From Streptomyces bathyalis (GTDB lineage: Bacteria > Actinomycetota > Actinomycetes > Streptomycetales > Streptomycetaceae), in assembly GCF_015910445.1 (NCBI RefSeq), contig NZ_CP048882.1, forward strand, positions 4,402,001-4,466,000: 64,000 nucleotides of DNA. Direction: 5' to 3'. Under the pieces are notes generated by a model that worked only from the letters and a program-made list of their open reading frames with translations, ran no database searches and was not told the origin of the DNA. A program made the position numbers and the translations under genes. Positions 17,828-25,954 of the stretch are shown here, piece after piece (the stretch's first letter is position 1; each line of letters begins with the position of its first letter).

Positions 17828-18784
17828 TCAGCCTTCGTCGCCCGCCGCGCGGAGCGCCGCTCGCAGGTGGCCACCCGCTTCATCGAGCAACCGCGCCGCC
17901 GTACGGCCGTCGACGCCCGCGAGGATGATGAGAATCGCGTTCTTGACCTCGTCGCCCGCTTGGGTGAGAGCGGCCTCGATGGTCTCGTCACCGGCACCCG
18001 TCGCGAGGGAGACGATGCGCCGGGACCGGGCGCGCAGCTTCTCGTTGGAGGCGCGCAGGTCGACCATCAGGTTCCCGTAGGTCTTGCCCAGACGGATCAT
18101 GGTGATCGTCGACAGCATGTTGAGGACGAATTTCTGAGCCGTGCCGGCCTTCAGCCGGGTCGAGCCCGTCAGCAGCTCCGGGCCCACCACGACCTCGATG
18201 CGCAGATCGGCCGCGTCCCCGAGAGGCGAGTCCGCGTTGCAGGAGAAGCCGACCGTGAGCGCGCCGTGCTTTGCGCGCGCGTGCTCGACGGCGCCCACCG
18301 CGTAAGGGGTGCGCCCGGACGCCGAGATGCCGACCACCGTGTCGTCGGCCGTGAGCCGCAGCGCGTCGAGGTCGGCGGCGGCCAGTTCCTTGCTGTCCTC
18401 GGCTCCTTCGACCGACCTGTTCATCGCGCCGGGACCGCCGGCGATCAGCCCGACCACGTCGGACGGATCGGTGTTGAAGGTGGGCGGGCACTCGCTGGCG
18501 TCCAGTACGCCCATACGGCCCGCGGTGCCGGCGCCCGCGTAGATGAGGCGGCCGCCCCGGGCCATTCGTTCGGCGGTCGCATCGATGGCGGCCGCGATCC
18601 TCGGCAGCTGCTCGGCGACGGCACCGGGCACGGTGGCGTCCTCACCCTGCATGATCCGGGCGATCTCCAGGGTGGGCAGCTGATCGATTTCGGACAGATC
18701 GCTCCGGAACGCCTCCGTGGTCAGCGTCTCCAGCTGCGCGCGCAGCTCGCTGTAGGAGGGGGGATTGTCAGCGGTGGAGGTCAT
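17828..18784 (-). CDS. murQ: N-acetylmuramic acid 6-phosphate etherase
   Basis: A 318-residue MurQ enzyme, which splits the lactyl ether of MurNAc 6-phosphate to give GlcNAc 6-phosphate and D-lactate in cell-wall recycling. The sugar isomerase (SIS) fold shows GGRLIYAGAGTAGRMGVLDASECPPTF near residue 60, with the catalytic Glu in SECPP, and GISASGRTPY and SNEKLRARSRRI later. The ATG at 18784 starts MTSTADNPPSYSELRAQ as in homologues; an upstream extension is Arg-rich and implausible. It sits between an RpiR-type regulator and the EIIBC gene. Confidence 0.95.
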   Translation of the reverse strand: MTSTADNPPSYSELRAQLETLTTEAFRSDLSEIDQLPTLEIARIMQGEDATVPGAVAEQLPRIAAAIDATAERMARGGRLIYAGAGTAGRMGVLDASECPPTFNTDPSDVVGLIAGGPGAMNRSVEGAEDSKELAAADLDALRLTADDTVVGISASGRTPYAVGAVEHARAKHGALTVGFSCNADSPLGDAADLRIEVVVGPELLTGSTRLKAGTAQKFVLNMLSTITMIRLGKTYGNLMVDLRASNEKLRARSRRIVSLATGAGDETIEAALTQAGDEVKNAILIILAGVDGRTAARLLDEAGGHLRAALRAAGDEG

Positions 18785-19114
18785 GGGGAGGTGGCGCTCT
18801 CTCTGGCTCGCGCGGACACGGATTCGGATGCGGACTCGGGTTCCGGCTGGGGCCGGGATGCAGATAACGGGAACCGATGAGCTTCGGACACGGAATCGGA
18901 CCCGGACGGCGGGACCGTCACGAGCCCGTATGGCCGCGCGTCCTCGCCGCTCGCGGCCGCTTCTGCGGGTGGGCCCTGTGGGGCCGGCCCCGCCCATCAG
19001 GACGTGTACGCCTGGCCCGTGCGGGGACGGAACCAGCCCGGGCCGGGATCCGGGACTGGAACACACGTGCCGTGTGCCGTACGGGAGCTGCGCACATGCC
19101 CTCGCTGGAACAGG
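18785..19114. other. Gap between murQ and rpiR with CGGAYN-like repeats
   Basis: A 330-base gap without a convincing gene. It contains two patches of degenerate hexamers, CGGACA/CGGATT-like around 18818-18845 and CGGACA CGGAAT CGGACC CGGACG at about 18886-18912. The open frame across it on the minus strand reads as alternating Arg-Val/Arg-Ile and is not protein-like. The murQ promoter may lie here. Confidence 0.5.
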
Positions 19115-20161
19115 TCAGCGCGGCCGCGGGGAGTGCCGGTGTGCCAGCGCCTCGTACGAGGCGGAGAGCGCGGGGGCCGCGCTTTCGTACGTACGTTGCG
19201 CCACGCCGATGAACAAACAGTCAACGACGAGGAGTTGGCTCGTGCGGCTCGACATCGCGGCCGGACGCAGTTCGCTCTCGCGAGCGGTCGACGTGGTGAG
19301 AACGTGGTCCGCGTACTGCGCGATCTCGCCGTCCGAACGCCCTGTGATGGCGATCGTCGTCGCACCCTGGTCGAACGCCGCGCGGAGCGGTTCGATGACG
19401 TCGACCGTGCGGCCCGAATGCGTGATGGCTATCGCCACGTCACCGGCCCCCAGCTGCACGGCGGTTGTCACCGCCAGGTGTGGGTCGGCCTCCGCGTGCG
19501 CGACGTGACCGATGCGCAGCAGCTTCTGCGCGAGGTCCTTGCTGACGAGCCCCGAGGCGCCCACCCCGTACACGTCGACACGGCGTGCGGCGACGAGGGC
19601 GTTGACGGCCGCTTCCAGCTGCACGGTGTCGAGGCCGGCCGCGGTGTCGGCCAGGGTCTGCCGCTCGTCGTGGGCGAGCTTGGCCACGACGTCGGCGATC
19701 GGATCGTCCACCGCGATGTCGGCGGTCACGGACGGGGCGGCTCCGGACTCCTGCTGTGCGGCCAGACCCGCGAGCGCGAGACGCAGATCGCGGTATCCGG
19801 GGAAGCCGAGCAGACGGGAGGTCCGTACGACGGTGGCCTCGCTCGTGCCGGTGCGTTCGGCGAGGCCGGTGACGGTGAGCTGCGCGCAGCCCGCGGGGTC
19901 CGCCGCGACGGTCTCCGCCACGCGCTGCATGGAGCGCGTCATGGACGGGGCCATCGTGCGGACCTTGGCTGCGAGAGCGCCCGGTCCGGGGGGGCCGGGC
20001 CTTCCGGCGGGGGCAGGGCGGGCGGCGGGCTGCACCGTTGCGCCGGAACCGGCCCCCCGCGGGCCGGCTGCGTGGTGGTCGGCTCCCGCGGGGCTGCTGC
20101 CGCCGCCTCTGCCGTGCGGTCTGCCGCCTCTGGAGAAACTTTCCTTCAAATAAGTGGTCAT
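19115..20161 (-). CDS. RpiR/MurR-family transcriptional regulator
   Basis: An RpiR-type regulator of up to 348 residues: N-terminal helix-turn-helix (SMQRVAETVAADPAGCAQLTVTGLAERTGTSEATVVR segment) and a SIS sugar-phosphate domain with DVYGVGASGLVSKDLAQKL and AITHSGRTVDV. These proteins sense phosphosugars such as MurNAc 6-phosphate. The chosen ATG gives MTTYLKESFSR; a ~60-residue low-complexity Pro/Gly linker then precedes the DNA-binding domain. An alternative ATG lies 8 codons further upstream, and neither has a clear ribosome site. It precedes murQ and the EIIBC gene on the same strand, so it should control that block. Confidence 0.88.
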   Translation of the reverse strand: MTTYLKESFSRGGRPHGRGGGSSPAGADHHAAGPRGAGSGATVQPAARPAPAGRPGPPGPGALAAKVRTMAPSMTRSMQRVAETVAADPAGCAQLTVTGLAERTGTSEATVVRTSRLLGFPGYRDLRLALAGLAAQQESGAAPSVTADIAVDDPIADVVAKLAHDERQTLADTAAGLDTVQLEAAVNALVAARRVDVYGVGASGLVSKDLAQKLLRIGHVAHAEADPHLAVTTAVQLGAGDVAIAITHSGRTVDVIEPLRAAFDQGATTIAITGRSDGEIAQYADHVLTTSTARESELRPAAMSSRTSQLLVVDCLFIGVAQRTYESAAPALSASYEALAHRHSPRPR

Positions 20162-20179
20162 CGGTGGAAGGTATTTTCC
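20135..20179. promoter_or_regulatory. Paired dyads at the rpiR start
   Basis: Two short inverted repeats flank the RpiR start codon: GAAA-C-TTTC at 20135-20143 and GGAA-N6-TTCC at 20166-20179, with centres about 33 bases apart (three helical turns). RpiR sites commonly contain GAAA/TTTC halves, so autoregulation is possible. Confidence 0.35.
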
Positions 20180-20369
20180 CGTCATGGCCCAGTCAAGAGT
20201 TGCGCACATCGAACCACCACGCCTCCGTTGCGGGATCTTCGCGCGTTCTTCGCCCGGCCCTTCGTGATCTTCGGAGGAGCGTGAAAGAAGCGGGCCCGGG
20301 CCCCACGGGCCGCTCCGGGACTGGCTGAGACCGCCGCATGTGCCTCGGCGTCTTTGGTGCAATGGAGAC

Positions 20370-20726
20370 ATGGACCAGCTCGAGCAGACACTTCACACCG
20401 CCCGTGCTCTCGTACTCGCCGACCTCGAGGCGGGCAAGGTCGCGGAGGCGGACGTGGTCTCGCTCGTCGAGGAAGCGGTCTCGCACCGGAGGTGGTGGGT
20501 CGAGCAGTGGCCGGACGGCATCGGGTTCGTCCACGGGCTGATAGCCCAGGACGTGCAGGACGCGTTGCTCGACCGGTACGGGCGCTGGCCACTGTGCCCC
20601 GTATGCCTCGGCTCCGATCCGCACGCGCTGGAGGTCGAACCGCCGCTGGGAGAGGACCCTCACTGGGTCTGCGGCAAGACCACGACCTCCGTCGCGCGTG
20701 TGGGAGCGCTGAACAAGTGCCTCTGA
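20370..20726 (+). CDS. Conserved hypothetical protein with Cys knuckle
   Basis: A 118-residue acidic protein of unknown function. The N-terminal half is helical (LEQTLHTARALVLADLEAGK). The C-terminal half carries WPLCPVCLGSDPHALEVEPP and HWVCGKTTT, a CxxC pair plus a further Cys and His that could form one zinc site. The ATG at 20370 has GGAG only 2 bases upstream, a tight but usable spacing. It starts a plus-strand pair with the DUF4031 gene 108 bases later. Confidence 0.8.
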   Translation: MDQLEQTLHTARALVLADLEAGKVAEADVVSLVEEAVSHRRWWVEQWPDGIGFVHGLIAQDVQDALLDRYGRWPLCPVCLGSDPHALEVEPPLGEDPHWVCGKTTTSVARVGALNKCL

Positions 20727-20834
20727 GCGCACGGGCGCCCCTGGACGACGCATCTGCTGTGTGTGAACCGGCGACTTCGCGGCGTGGACCGCGGCACCGG
20801 CCCGCGCCCCGAGGCGCGGGCGGGCGGTGACGCG

Positions 20835-21113
20835 GTGACCGTCTACATCGATCCGCCCGACTGGCCGGGCAACGGACGGCTGTGGTCGCACCTGGTCAGC
20901 GACGTCTCCTACGACGAGCTGCACGCCTTCGCGGCCGGTATCGGCTGTTCCCGGCGGGCCTTCGACCGCGACCACTACGACGTGCCGAGCGCCCGCTACA
21001 TGGCGGCCGTGGAGGCGGGAGCCGTCGAGGTCGGCAGCAAGGAACTGGTGCGCCGGCTCACGGACGCGGGCCTCAGGCGCCCCAAGAGGCGGGGGCCGCC
21101 GAGGGGCACGTGA
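20835..21113 (+). CDS. DUF4031 protein
   Basis: A 92-residue protein that matches the DUF4031 family from its first residues (MTVYIDPPDWPGNGRLWSHL), then SDVSYDELHAFAAGIGCSRRAFDRDHYDVPS. The conserved Asp, His and Tyr residues suggest an enzyme or binding fold, but no function is known to me. GTG at 20835 was chosen because the family begins there, although the frame is open further upstream. The last 41 bases overlap the end of the MFS gene on the opposite strand. Confidence 0.87.
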   Translation: MTVYIDPPDWPGNGRLWSHLVSDVSYDELHAFAAGIGCSRRAFDRDHYDVPSARYMAAVEAGAVEVGSKELVRRLTDAGLRRPKRRGPPRGT

Positions 21114-22410
21114 CGCCGAGCCGCCGGCGGGCCCGCCGGCGGCTGGTGAGCGAGGCGAGAGCCGTGGTGACGACGGCAGCCGCCGCGAGAGCCGCGCCCG
21201 TCAAGGCCACCGACTCGTAGCCCCAGCCGGCGCTGATGACCAGGCCGCCCAGCCACGGGCCGAGGGTGTTGCCGATGTTGAAGGACGACGTCGTGGTGGC
21301 GCCCGCGAGCGTCGGTGCGGCGTCGGCGACTTCGAACATGCGGGCGTTCAGCGCGGGAGCGGCCGTGAACGCCGCCACCCCCAGCAGCAGCGACAGCGCG
21401 ATCGCCGCCACCGGGCTGCGGGCCAGAAACGCGAGCAGCCCCAGCGTGACGGCCGAGGCGGCGATGCCGCCGTACATCGTGCCGAACAGATGCCCGTCCG
21501 CGATCCGCCCGCCGAGGGCGGTGCCTATGAGCCCACCGAGCCCGAACAGCGCCAGCACGGTGGGGAGCCGGTTCTCCGCCAGGCCGGACACGTCGGTCAG
21601 GAGCGGGCCGAGGTAGGAGAAGACGGCGAAGACGGCGGCGGCGTTCAGCGCGATGGTGACGACATTGAGCCATACCTGCTTGTCCGCGTAGATGCGCAGC
21701 TCGCGGCGGAGCCGCGGCTTGTCCGCGCCCGTCGCCGGATCCGTCCGCGGAACCAGCGCGATCACCCCGGCCAGTGCGATCGCCGACATCAGCGCGACCG
21801 CCCAGAACGCCGAGCGCCACCCCGCGTGCTGCCCGAGCAGCGAACCGGCGGGCACACCCAGGATGTTGGCGATGCTCAGCCCGCCGACCAGGATCGCCAT
21901 GGCGCGGGCCCTGGCATCCACCGGCACCAGCGACATCGCGACCGCCGCGCCCACCGCCCAGAAGCCCGCGCACGCGAGGGCACTGACCACCCGGGAGACG
22001 AAGAGCACCCCGTACGTGGGCGCGAGCGCTCCGGCGACCTGGCCGAGCCCGAAGGCGGCCAGCAGCGCGACCAGGGTCACGCGGCGCGGCAGCCGCAGAG
22101 TGGCCGCCGCGAGGAGCGGTGCGCCCACGACCATGCCGATCGCGAACGCGGACACCAGGAGCCCGGCCCGCGGAATGGAGACGTTCAGATCGCGGGCCAG
22201 CGGCTGCAGGAGCCCGGAGAGCATGAATTCGGAGGTGCCCAGCGCGAAGACCGACAGCCCCAGAACGTAGACACCCAGCGGCATCCGGCCGCGTGCCGGG
22301 CGGCGGCCGGGCCGAGCGGGCGCGGAACGGGACGCACCGGGGCCCGACGGGCCGGACGGAGCAGTGCCTGAAGGGCCGTTGTCGCCCGGACCGGAACCGG
22401 TGTCCGTCAC
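21073..22410 (-). CDS. MFS drug exporter, Cmx/CmrA chloramphenicol type
   Basis: A 445-residue, 12-span DHA1 exporter. TM1 reads MPLGVYVLGLSVFALGTSEFMLSGLL, and the next segment IPRAGLLVSAFAIGMVVGAP is very close to the pattern of actinobacterial chloramphenicol exporters (Cmx, CmrA, CmlR), although related proteins export arabinose or other compounds. The GTG at 22410 has GGAGG 8 bases upstream and yields a 45-residue Gly/Pro/Ser-rich tail before TM1. The gene converges on and overlaps DUF4031 by 41 bases. Chloramphenicol as substrate is only an inference. Confidence 0.85.
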   Translation of the reverse strand: MTDTGSGPGDNGPSGTAPSGPSGPGASRSAPARPGRRPARGRMPLGVYVLGLSVFALGTSEFMLSGLLQPLARDLNVSIPRAGLLVSAFAIGMVVGAPLLAAATLRLPRRVTLVALLAAFGLGQVAGALAPTYGVLFVSRVVSALACAGFWAVGAAVAMSLVPVDARARAMAILVGGLSIANILGVPAGSLLGQHAGWRSAFWAVALMSAIALAGVIALVPRTDPATGADKPRLRRELRIYADKQVWLNVVTIALNAAAVFAVFSYLGPLLTDVSGLAENRLPTVLALFGLGGLIGTALGGRIADGHLFGTMYGGIAASAVTLGLLAFLARSPVAAIALSLLLGVAAFTAAPALNARMFEVADAAPTLAGATTTSSFNIGNTLGPWLGGLVISAGWGYESVALTGAALAAAAVVTTALASLTSRRRARRRLGVTCPSAAPASWGA

Positions 22411-22586
22411 GTGCCGGGCCTCCGGCCCTGCTTGGGCGCCGGCTGATTCGGGTGGCATGTCATGCACCAACCACCGCGCGGCGCCCCGCATTCCGTGCCC
22501 ACGGGGGCGGGCCGGTGCGCTCCGGATGCTTCGCCCTCTTCGGATGCCCCGGACTCATCGGCACGTGTCAGACGCCCCGTGGCGAC

Positions 22587-23150
22587 TCAGGGGTGCCGTC
22601 CGAGCAGCGCCACCAGCCGGTCCTGCGGCACCGCGTCGTCCGGCACCGGCACCGGCGGGTCGAAGATCCCGCTCTCGTGCCAGCTTCCGGCCTGCGGTGC
22701 GATGTGGTCGTGGACCGCGTCGGCGAGTTCGTCCGGCATCCGCGACCGCACGCCGATGCCCTGTGCCAGGTCCCATCCGTGCACGGCGAGGTCCGTCGTC
22801 ATCTGCCAGCCGTACTCCGACGCCGGCGTCTTCCCTCCGGTGACGTGCACGCTCCCGCGCAGCGCCCCCTTCCGGTGGAACGCCGAGTGCGACGCGCTGC
22901 CCGCCTCCTCCCACGCCGCGACCGGGGCGTCGCCGACCACGTCGCCGTCGAAGCGGTCGCCGACTTCGGCGAGCGTCTCGCCGTTCAGCAGGTGCGGCGC
23001 CCAAAGGTGCTCGCCGACCAGGTGGTTGACCAGGTCCCGCACGTTCCAGTCGCTGCACGGGGTGGGGTCGTCCCACTGCCGCTCACCGACCTCGTGGACG
23101 AGCCGGTCCCATTCCTTGAAGGCTGTCTCGAAGGCGTCGATCAGTTCCAT
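22587..23150 (-). CDS. TIGR03086-family DinB-like metal-binding protein
   Basis: A 187-residue four-helix protein of the DinB/mycothiol-dependent maleylpyruvate isomerase superfamily (TIGR03086 type). Visible metal ligands are His in LVNHLVGEHLW and His in TDLAVHGWDLAQ. Members use mycothiol or bacillithiol as cofactor for transfer or isomerisation, but most are uncharacterised. The upstream region has a perfect CRP-type dyad about 115 bases before the start. Confidence 0.87.
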   Translation of the reverse strand: MELIDAFETAFKEWDRLVHEVGERQWDDPTPCSDWNVRDLVNHLVGEHLWAPHLLNGETLAEVGDRFDGDVVGDAPVAAWEEAGSASHSAFHRKGALRGSVHVTGGKTPASEYGWQMTTDLAVHGWDLAQGIGVRSRMPDELADAVHDHIAPQAGSWHESGIFDPPVPVPDDAVPQDRLVALLGRHP

Positions 23151-23559
23151 GCGTCAATCGTGCGCCCGCTGCCGGACTCGGCATCCCGGGTCACCCGTAC
23201 GGGGCGCGACGGGGTGACGGGCGTTCCCGTGACGGGCAGGGCCGGCGGCCTGCCGAGAATCGATGTGACGCAGATCACACTGACAAGTGTCATACGGGAG
23301 CGCCTCCCCGCGCGTGTAGCGGGTGTCCTGCTCCACCGTGGCAGGCACAACGCGCGGTCCACGAGCCGCGCGTACTCGGGGGAGTGCCGGGGCGCCCGCG
23401 GTGGGTGACATGGCCTGCTGGTCATGCCGGCCGCGTGGCTGTCGGTCACGACGGCCACGCGTCACCCACCCGGCGTCCCGACACCGCGTCGTGGTGAAGG
23501 GGCGTGGCGCACACAGCCCCCAAGGACCTCATCGCTCCGCGCCTCCGCCCGGGCCCGGG
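23151..23559. other. Intergenic region with CRP-like site
   Basis: A 409-base stretch without a convincing gene. Adjacent to each other are a TGTGA-N6-TCACA dyad (23264-23279) and a TGACA-AG-TGTCA dyad (23281-23292). The rest looks like ordinary GC-rich spacer and the downstream end of the anti-sigma gene. Confidence 0.6.
23264..23292. promoter_or_regulatory. CRP/FNR-type site and adjacent TGACA dyad
   Basis: TGTGA-CGCAGA-TCACA matches the CRP consensus TGTGA-N6-TCACA at every arm position. One base later TGACA-AG-TGTCA forms a second perfect dyad. On the minus strand TTGTCA would be a -35-like element overlapping the sites, so a regulator here would act on the DinB-like gene. Confidence 0.55.
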
Positions 23560-24228
23560 TCAACCGCCCGCTTGCCCGGGCTTCTCGGCGCCCGAACAGA
23601 GCCGTACGTCGGTGGAGTTCCTGGTGCGCACGCCCGGCAGCCAGCCCTCGAACCGCTTGCCTCCGGCGTCCCCGGCGGCCTTCTCGACCCGGTACCACCG
23701 CGTGGAGGAGAGGCCCTTCTCGTCGGTCACCAGCCGGCCGTCGGTGACCACGCACGTAGCGGTGAGCTCGTCGCCGTGCCAGACCCGGCCCGCAGCGTTG
23801 CCGGGGTTCGCATAGGGCTCGTACGGGTTCTTCGCGACCCGCAGCGCGCACTCCAGGGTGCGCAGCTCGCGGCACGCCTTCTCGACGTTGTGGACCCGCA
23901 GCGTGATGGGCTCCGAGCGGCCGGGCGCGGGCGCCTCGGACGAGGGCTGATCCGCGGAGGACCCTTGGACGGAACCGGATCCCGAGGGCGAGACGAGCCA
24001 CCACGTACCGGAGAGGACGAAGGCCACGGCCGCGGCGGCCACGGCGATCACGGTCATGGGCAGGGGACGTCGCCGAGCGGCGCGGCCCGCCGAAGCCACT
24101 GGGGTGACGTCCTCACGCGCGACGCGGACCCGCTCCCAGAGCCCGTCCGGCGTCTCGATCTCCGCGTCAGCGGCCCGCAGTTGCTCGCGCAGGGCCGCGG
24201 CCGTCTCCTCGCGTCGCTCAGCACGCAT
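23560..24228 (-). CDS. Putative anti-sigma factor, single span, no zinc motif
   Basis: A 222-residue membrane protein encoded directly after an ECF-type sigma factor and overlapping it by 11 bases. Residues 1-50 form a charged cytoplasmic segment (AALREQLRAADAEIETPDGLWERVRVAREDV); a span lies at about residues 57-79; the outside domain has four Cys (EKACRELRTLEC, TATCVV, VRLCSG) that could make two disulfides. The usual HxxxCxxC anti-sigma motif is missing. It resembles the CU044_5270-like partners of streptomycete ECF factors. ATG at 24228 has GGGGAG upstream. Anti-sigma activity is inferred from position. Confidence 0.72.
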   Translation of the reverse strand: MRAERREETAAALREQLRAADAEIETPDGLWERVRVAREDVTPVASAGRAARRRPLPMTVIAVAAAAVAFVLSGTWWLVSPSGSGSVQGSSADQPSSEAPAPGRSEPITLRVHNVEKACRELRTLECALRVAKNPYEPYANPGNAAGRVWHGDELTATCVVTDGRLVTDEKGLSSTRWYRVEKAAGDAGGKRFEGWLPGVRTRNSTDVRLCSGAEKPGQAGG

Positions 24229-24871
24229 GGCGCTCCCCTCCCGCCCGGTCCTTGCGGCCGGCCCGGCCGGGCCGTTCCGCGCGGCCGGGCCGTGGGTGCA
24301 GTGCACCCCGCAGCTTGTCCAGCGCACGCCTCCGGGTCAGCGCGACCGTGCCGCGGTGCAGACCGAGGATCTTCGCCGCCTGGTCGATGGTGTAGCCGTC
24401 GAGGTCCACCAGCACGACGACGCCTGCCTGCCGCACGGTCAACTGCCGCAGCAGACGCACCGTTTCGAGCTCCGAGGTCCGCCGCTCCAGTCCGCCGTCG
24501 TCCCATTGGGCGCCGGGCGGAGGCGCACCCGCCGTCGCGGCGCCGTCCCTGCCGTGGGCCCCGCCGCTCTCGCCGATGAACTCGACGTCCGCGACGAGCA
24601 CTTGGCGCTTCTCCTTGCGCCAGCCGTCGCGGACCACGCTGAGGAGGGCGGAGAACGCATACGCGTAGGGCTCGGGGTGCGCGAGGAACTTCTCCGGTCG
24701 CGCGGCCAGTTTCAGGTACACCTCGTGCACGGCGTCCTCCGCCGACTGCCGGGACCCGGCGAGCATGGCCGCCCGTCGGTAGAGCCGGTGCAGCAGCTCG
24801 CAGAAGACGTCGTCGAACGAGGGGTCGGGAGAGCCGGCGTCCTTACCGGTGGCGGTGGAAGAAGTGACCAC
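24218..24871 (-). CDS. ECF-type RNA polymerase sigma factor
   Basis: A 217-residue sigma-70 family protein with region 2 at about residues 15-65 (FDDVFCELLHRLYRRAAMLAGSRQSAEDAVHEVYLKL, split here over the core helix) and region 4 near residues 140-190 (VRQAGVVVLVDLDGYTIDQAAKIL and LHRGTVALTRRRALDKLRG). The linker is Gly-rich. The GTG at 24871 starts MVTSSTATGKD; AGGAT lies 12 bases upstream. The downstream gene encodes a likely membrane anti-sigma partner, so the pair should respond to an extracytoplasmic signal. Promoter targets are unknown. Confidence 0.88.
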   Translation of the reverse strand: MVTSSTATGKDAGSPDPSFDDVFCELLHRLYRRAAMLAGSRQSAEDAVHEVYLKLAARPEKFLAHPEPYAYAFSALLSVVRDGWRKEKRQVLVADVEFIGESGGAHGRDGAATAGAPPPGAQWDDGGLERRTSELETVRLLRQLTVRQAGVVVLVDLDGYTIDQAAKILGLHRGTVALTRRRALDKLRGALHPRPGRAERPGRAGRKDRAGGERHAC

Positions 24872-25118
24872 GTGGCCTGCGATCCTCTGTGAGTGGCCTC
24901 TTGGCTGGTGTGGAGTCCGAAGACGTGGAGTGCCGAGCGGTTCGACGCGTGCGCTGCGCGTGGGCGTCCCGCCCGACGCGCGTGGAACGTCAGGTACACG
25001 GATGTGCCGCGTTCGCGCCCGTACGTCCCTGCACCGTCGTCCGCCGTGGGGGATCGGCATCGACCGGGCGGCAGTTCAGGGTGCTGGCAACCTCGTCCTG
25101 CCGCAAGTCGGTCTTGAG

Positions 25119-25871
25119 TCAATCCCCCTTGACGAGCAACTCCATCTCCGTCCGCAGGTTGCGGCGCGCCACATGTTCCCATCGTTCCTGTGCGTACGGA
25201 GTGCGGAACAGGTGTGGCAGGCCGAGGAGTTGACCCAGCACCTCCGCCCGCCCCTTCATGAAGGCGTCGTCCGGCACGAAGGCGTACTCCTTGCGCACCG
25301 CCGCCGCGTACCCCGCGTACTCGTCAGGTGGTCCGGCCAGCACCGCGAGGTCGGCGTCGCACAGCAACTCCCCGTCGATGTCGTCCGGTTCCGGGTCGTG
25401 GCTCACCGTCAGCCGCACCAGCCGGGCGACTTCGTCCGTACGGGCCTGCGACACCCCGGCCTCGGGGAGTGCACGTGCCGCGAGGGAGGCGCTGCGTTCC
25501 TCGTTCTCGCTGCGGTCGGGGCGGTAGACGGCGTCGTGGAACCACGCCGCGAGCAGCACTGTGTCGACGTCCGCCCCCCGTGCGTGCGGGGCGAGTTCGT
25601 CGATGCGGTTGAGGACGTCCAGCAGGTGATCGGCCGTGTGGTAGTGGCGCTGGGGTTCCGACCAGCGCTCGATCAGGTTCCGGCCGTAGGGGGCGGGGTC
25701 CGGCTCCTCCCGGCCGTCGCGGGCGCTGACGAGCAGTGCGTTCCAGCGCGAGAGCAGGCGGTCGTGGGTCGTGCGGCCGGAAGCATCGGACGTCTCGGGC
25801 GTCGGGCGGGCGGGTCGGCGTGCGGGTGAGGGGCCGGCGGCCCCGGATCCGGGATCGTCGTTTGTCGCCAT
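25119..25871 (-). CDS. HD-domain predicted phosphohydrolase
   Basis: A 250-residue protein of the uncharacterised HD superfamily often annotated as a metal-dependent phosphohydrolase. Metal ligands are visible in QRHYHTADHLLDVL, AAWFHDAVYRPDRSENEERSA and CDADLAVLAGP, the usual H...HD...D arrangement. About 35 Pro/Arg-rich residues precede the domain. The substrate is unknown. It is divergent from cutC, with 69 bases between start codons that hold a CRP-like dyad. Confidence 0.87.
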   Translation of the reverse strand: MATNDDPGSGAAGPSPARRPARPTPETSDASGRTTHDRLLSRWNALLVSARDGREEPDPAPYGRNLIERWSEPQRHYHTADHLLDVLNRIDELAPHARGADVDTVLLAAWFHDAVYRPDRSENEERSASLAARALPEAGVSQARTDEVARLVRLTVSHDPEPDDIDGELLCDADLAVLAGPPDEYAGYAAAVRKEYAFVPDDAFMKGRAEVLGQLLGLPHLFRTPYAQERWEHVARRNLRTEMELLVKGD

Positions 25872-25923
25872 GGGGGCGATTGTGCCCGTCGGGCTCGATG
25901 TCGACTTCCGGCGGAGTCGCGGC

Positions 25924-25939
25924 TGTGACAGAGTGCACA
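25924..25939. promoter_or_regulatory. CRP-like dyad before cutC
   Basis: TGTGA-CAGAGT-GCACA matches TGTGA-N6-TCACA at 9 of 10 arm positions and ends two bases before the cutC start codon. Confidence 0.35.
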
Positions 25940-25954
25940 CATGTCTAGACCAAT
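25939..25954 (+). promoter_or_regulatory. DasR-responsive (dre)-like element on cutC start
   Basis: The 16 bases ACATGTCTAGACCAAT match the dre consensus ACTGGTCTAGACCACT at 13 positions, including the whole GTCTAGACCA core. DasR is the GlcNAc-responsive GntR repressor of streptomycetes. The element covers the cutC ATG (25941-25943), so binding would block transcription or translation start. Confidence 0.5.
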
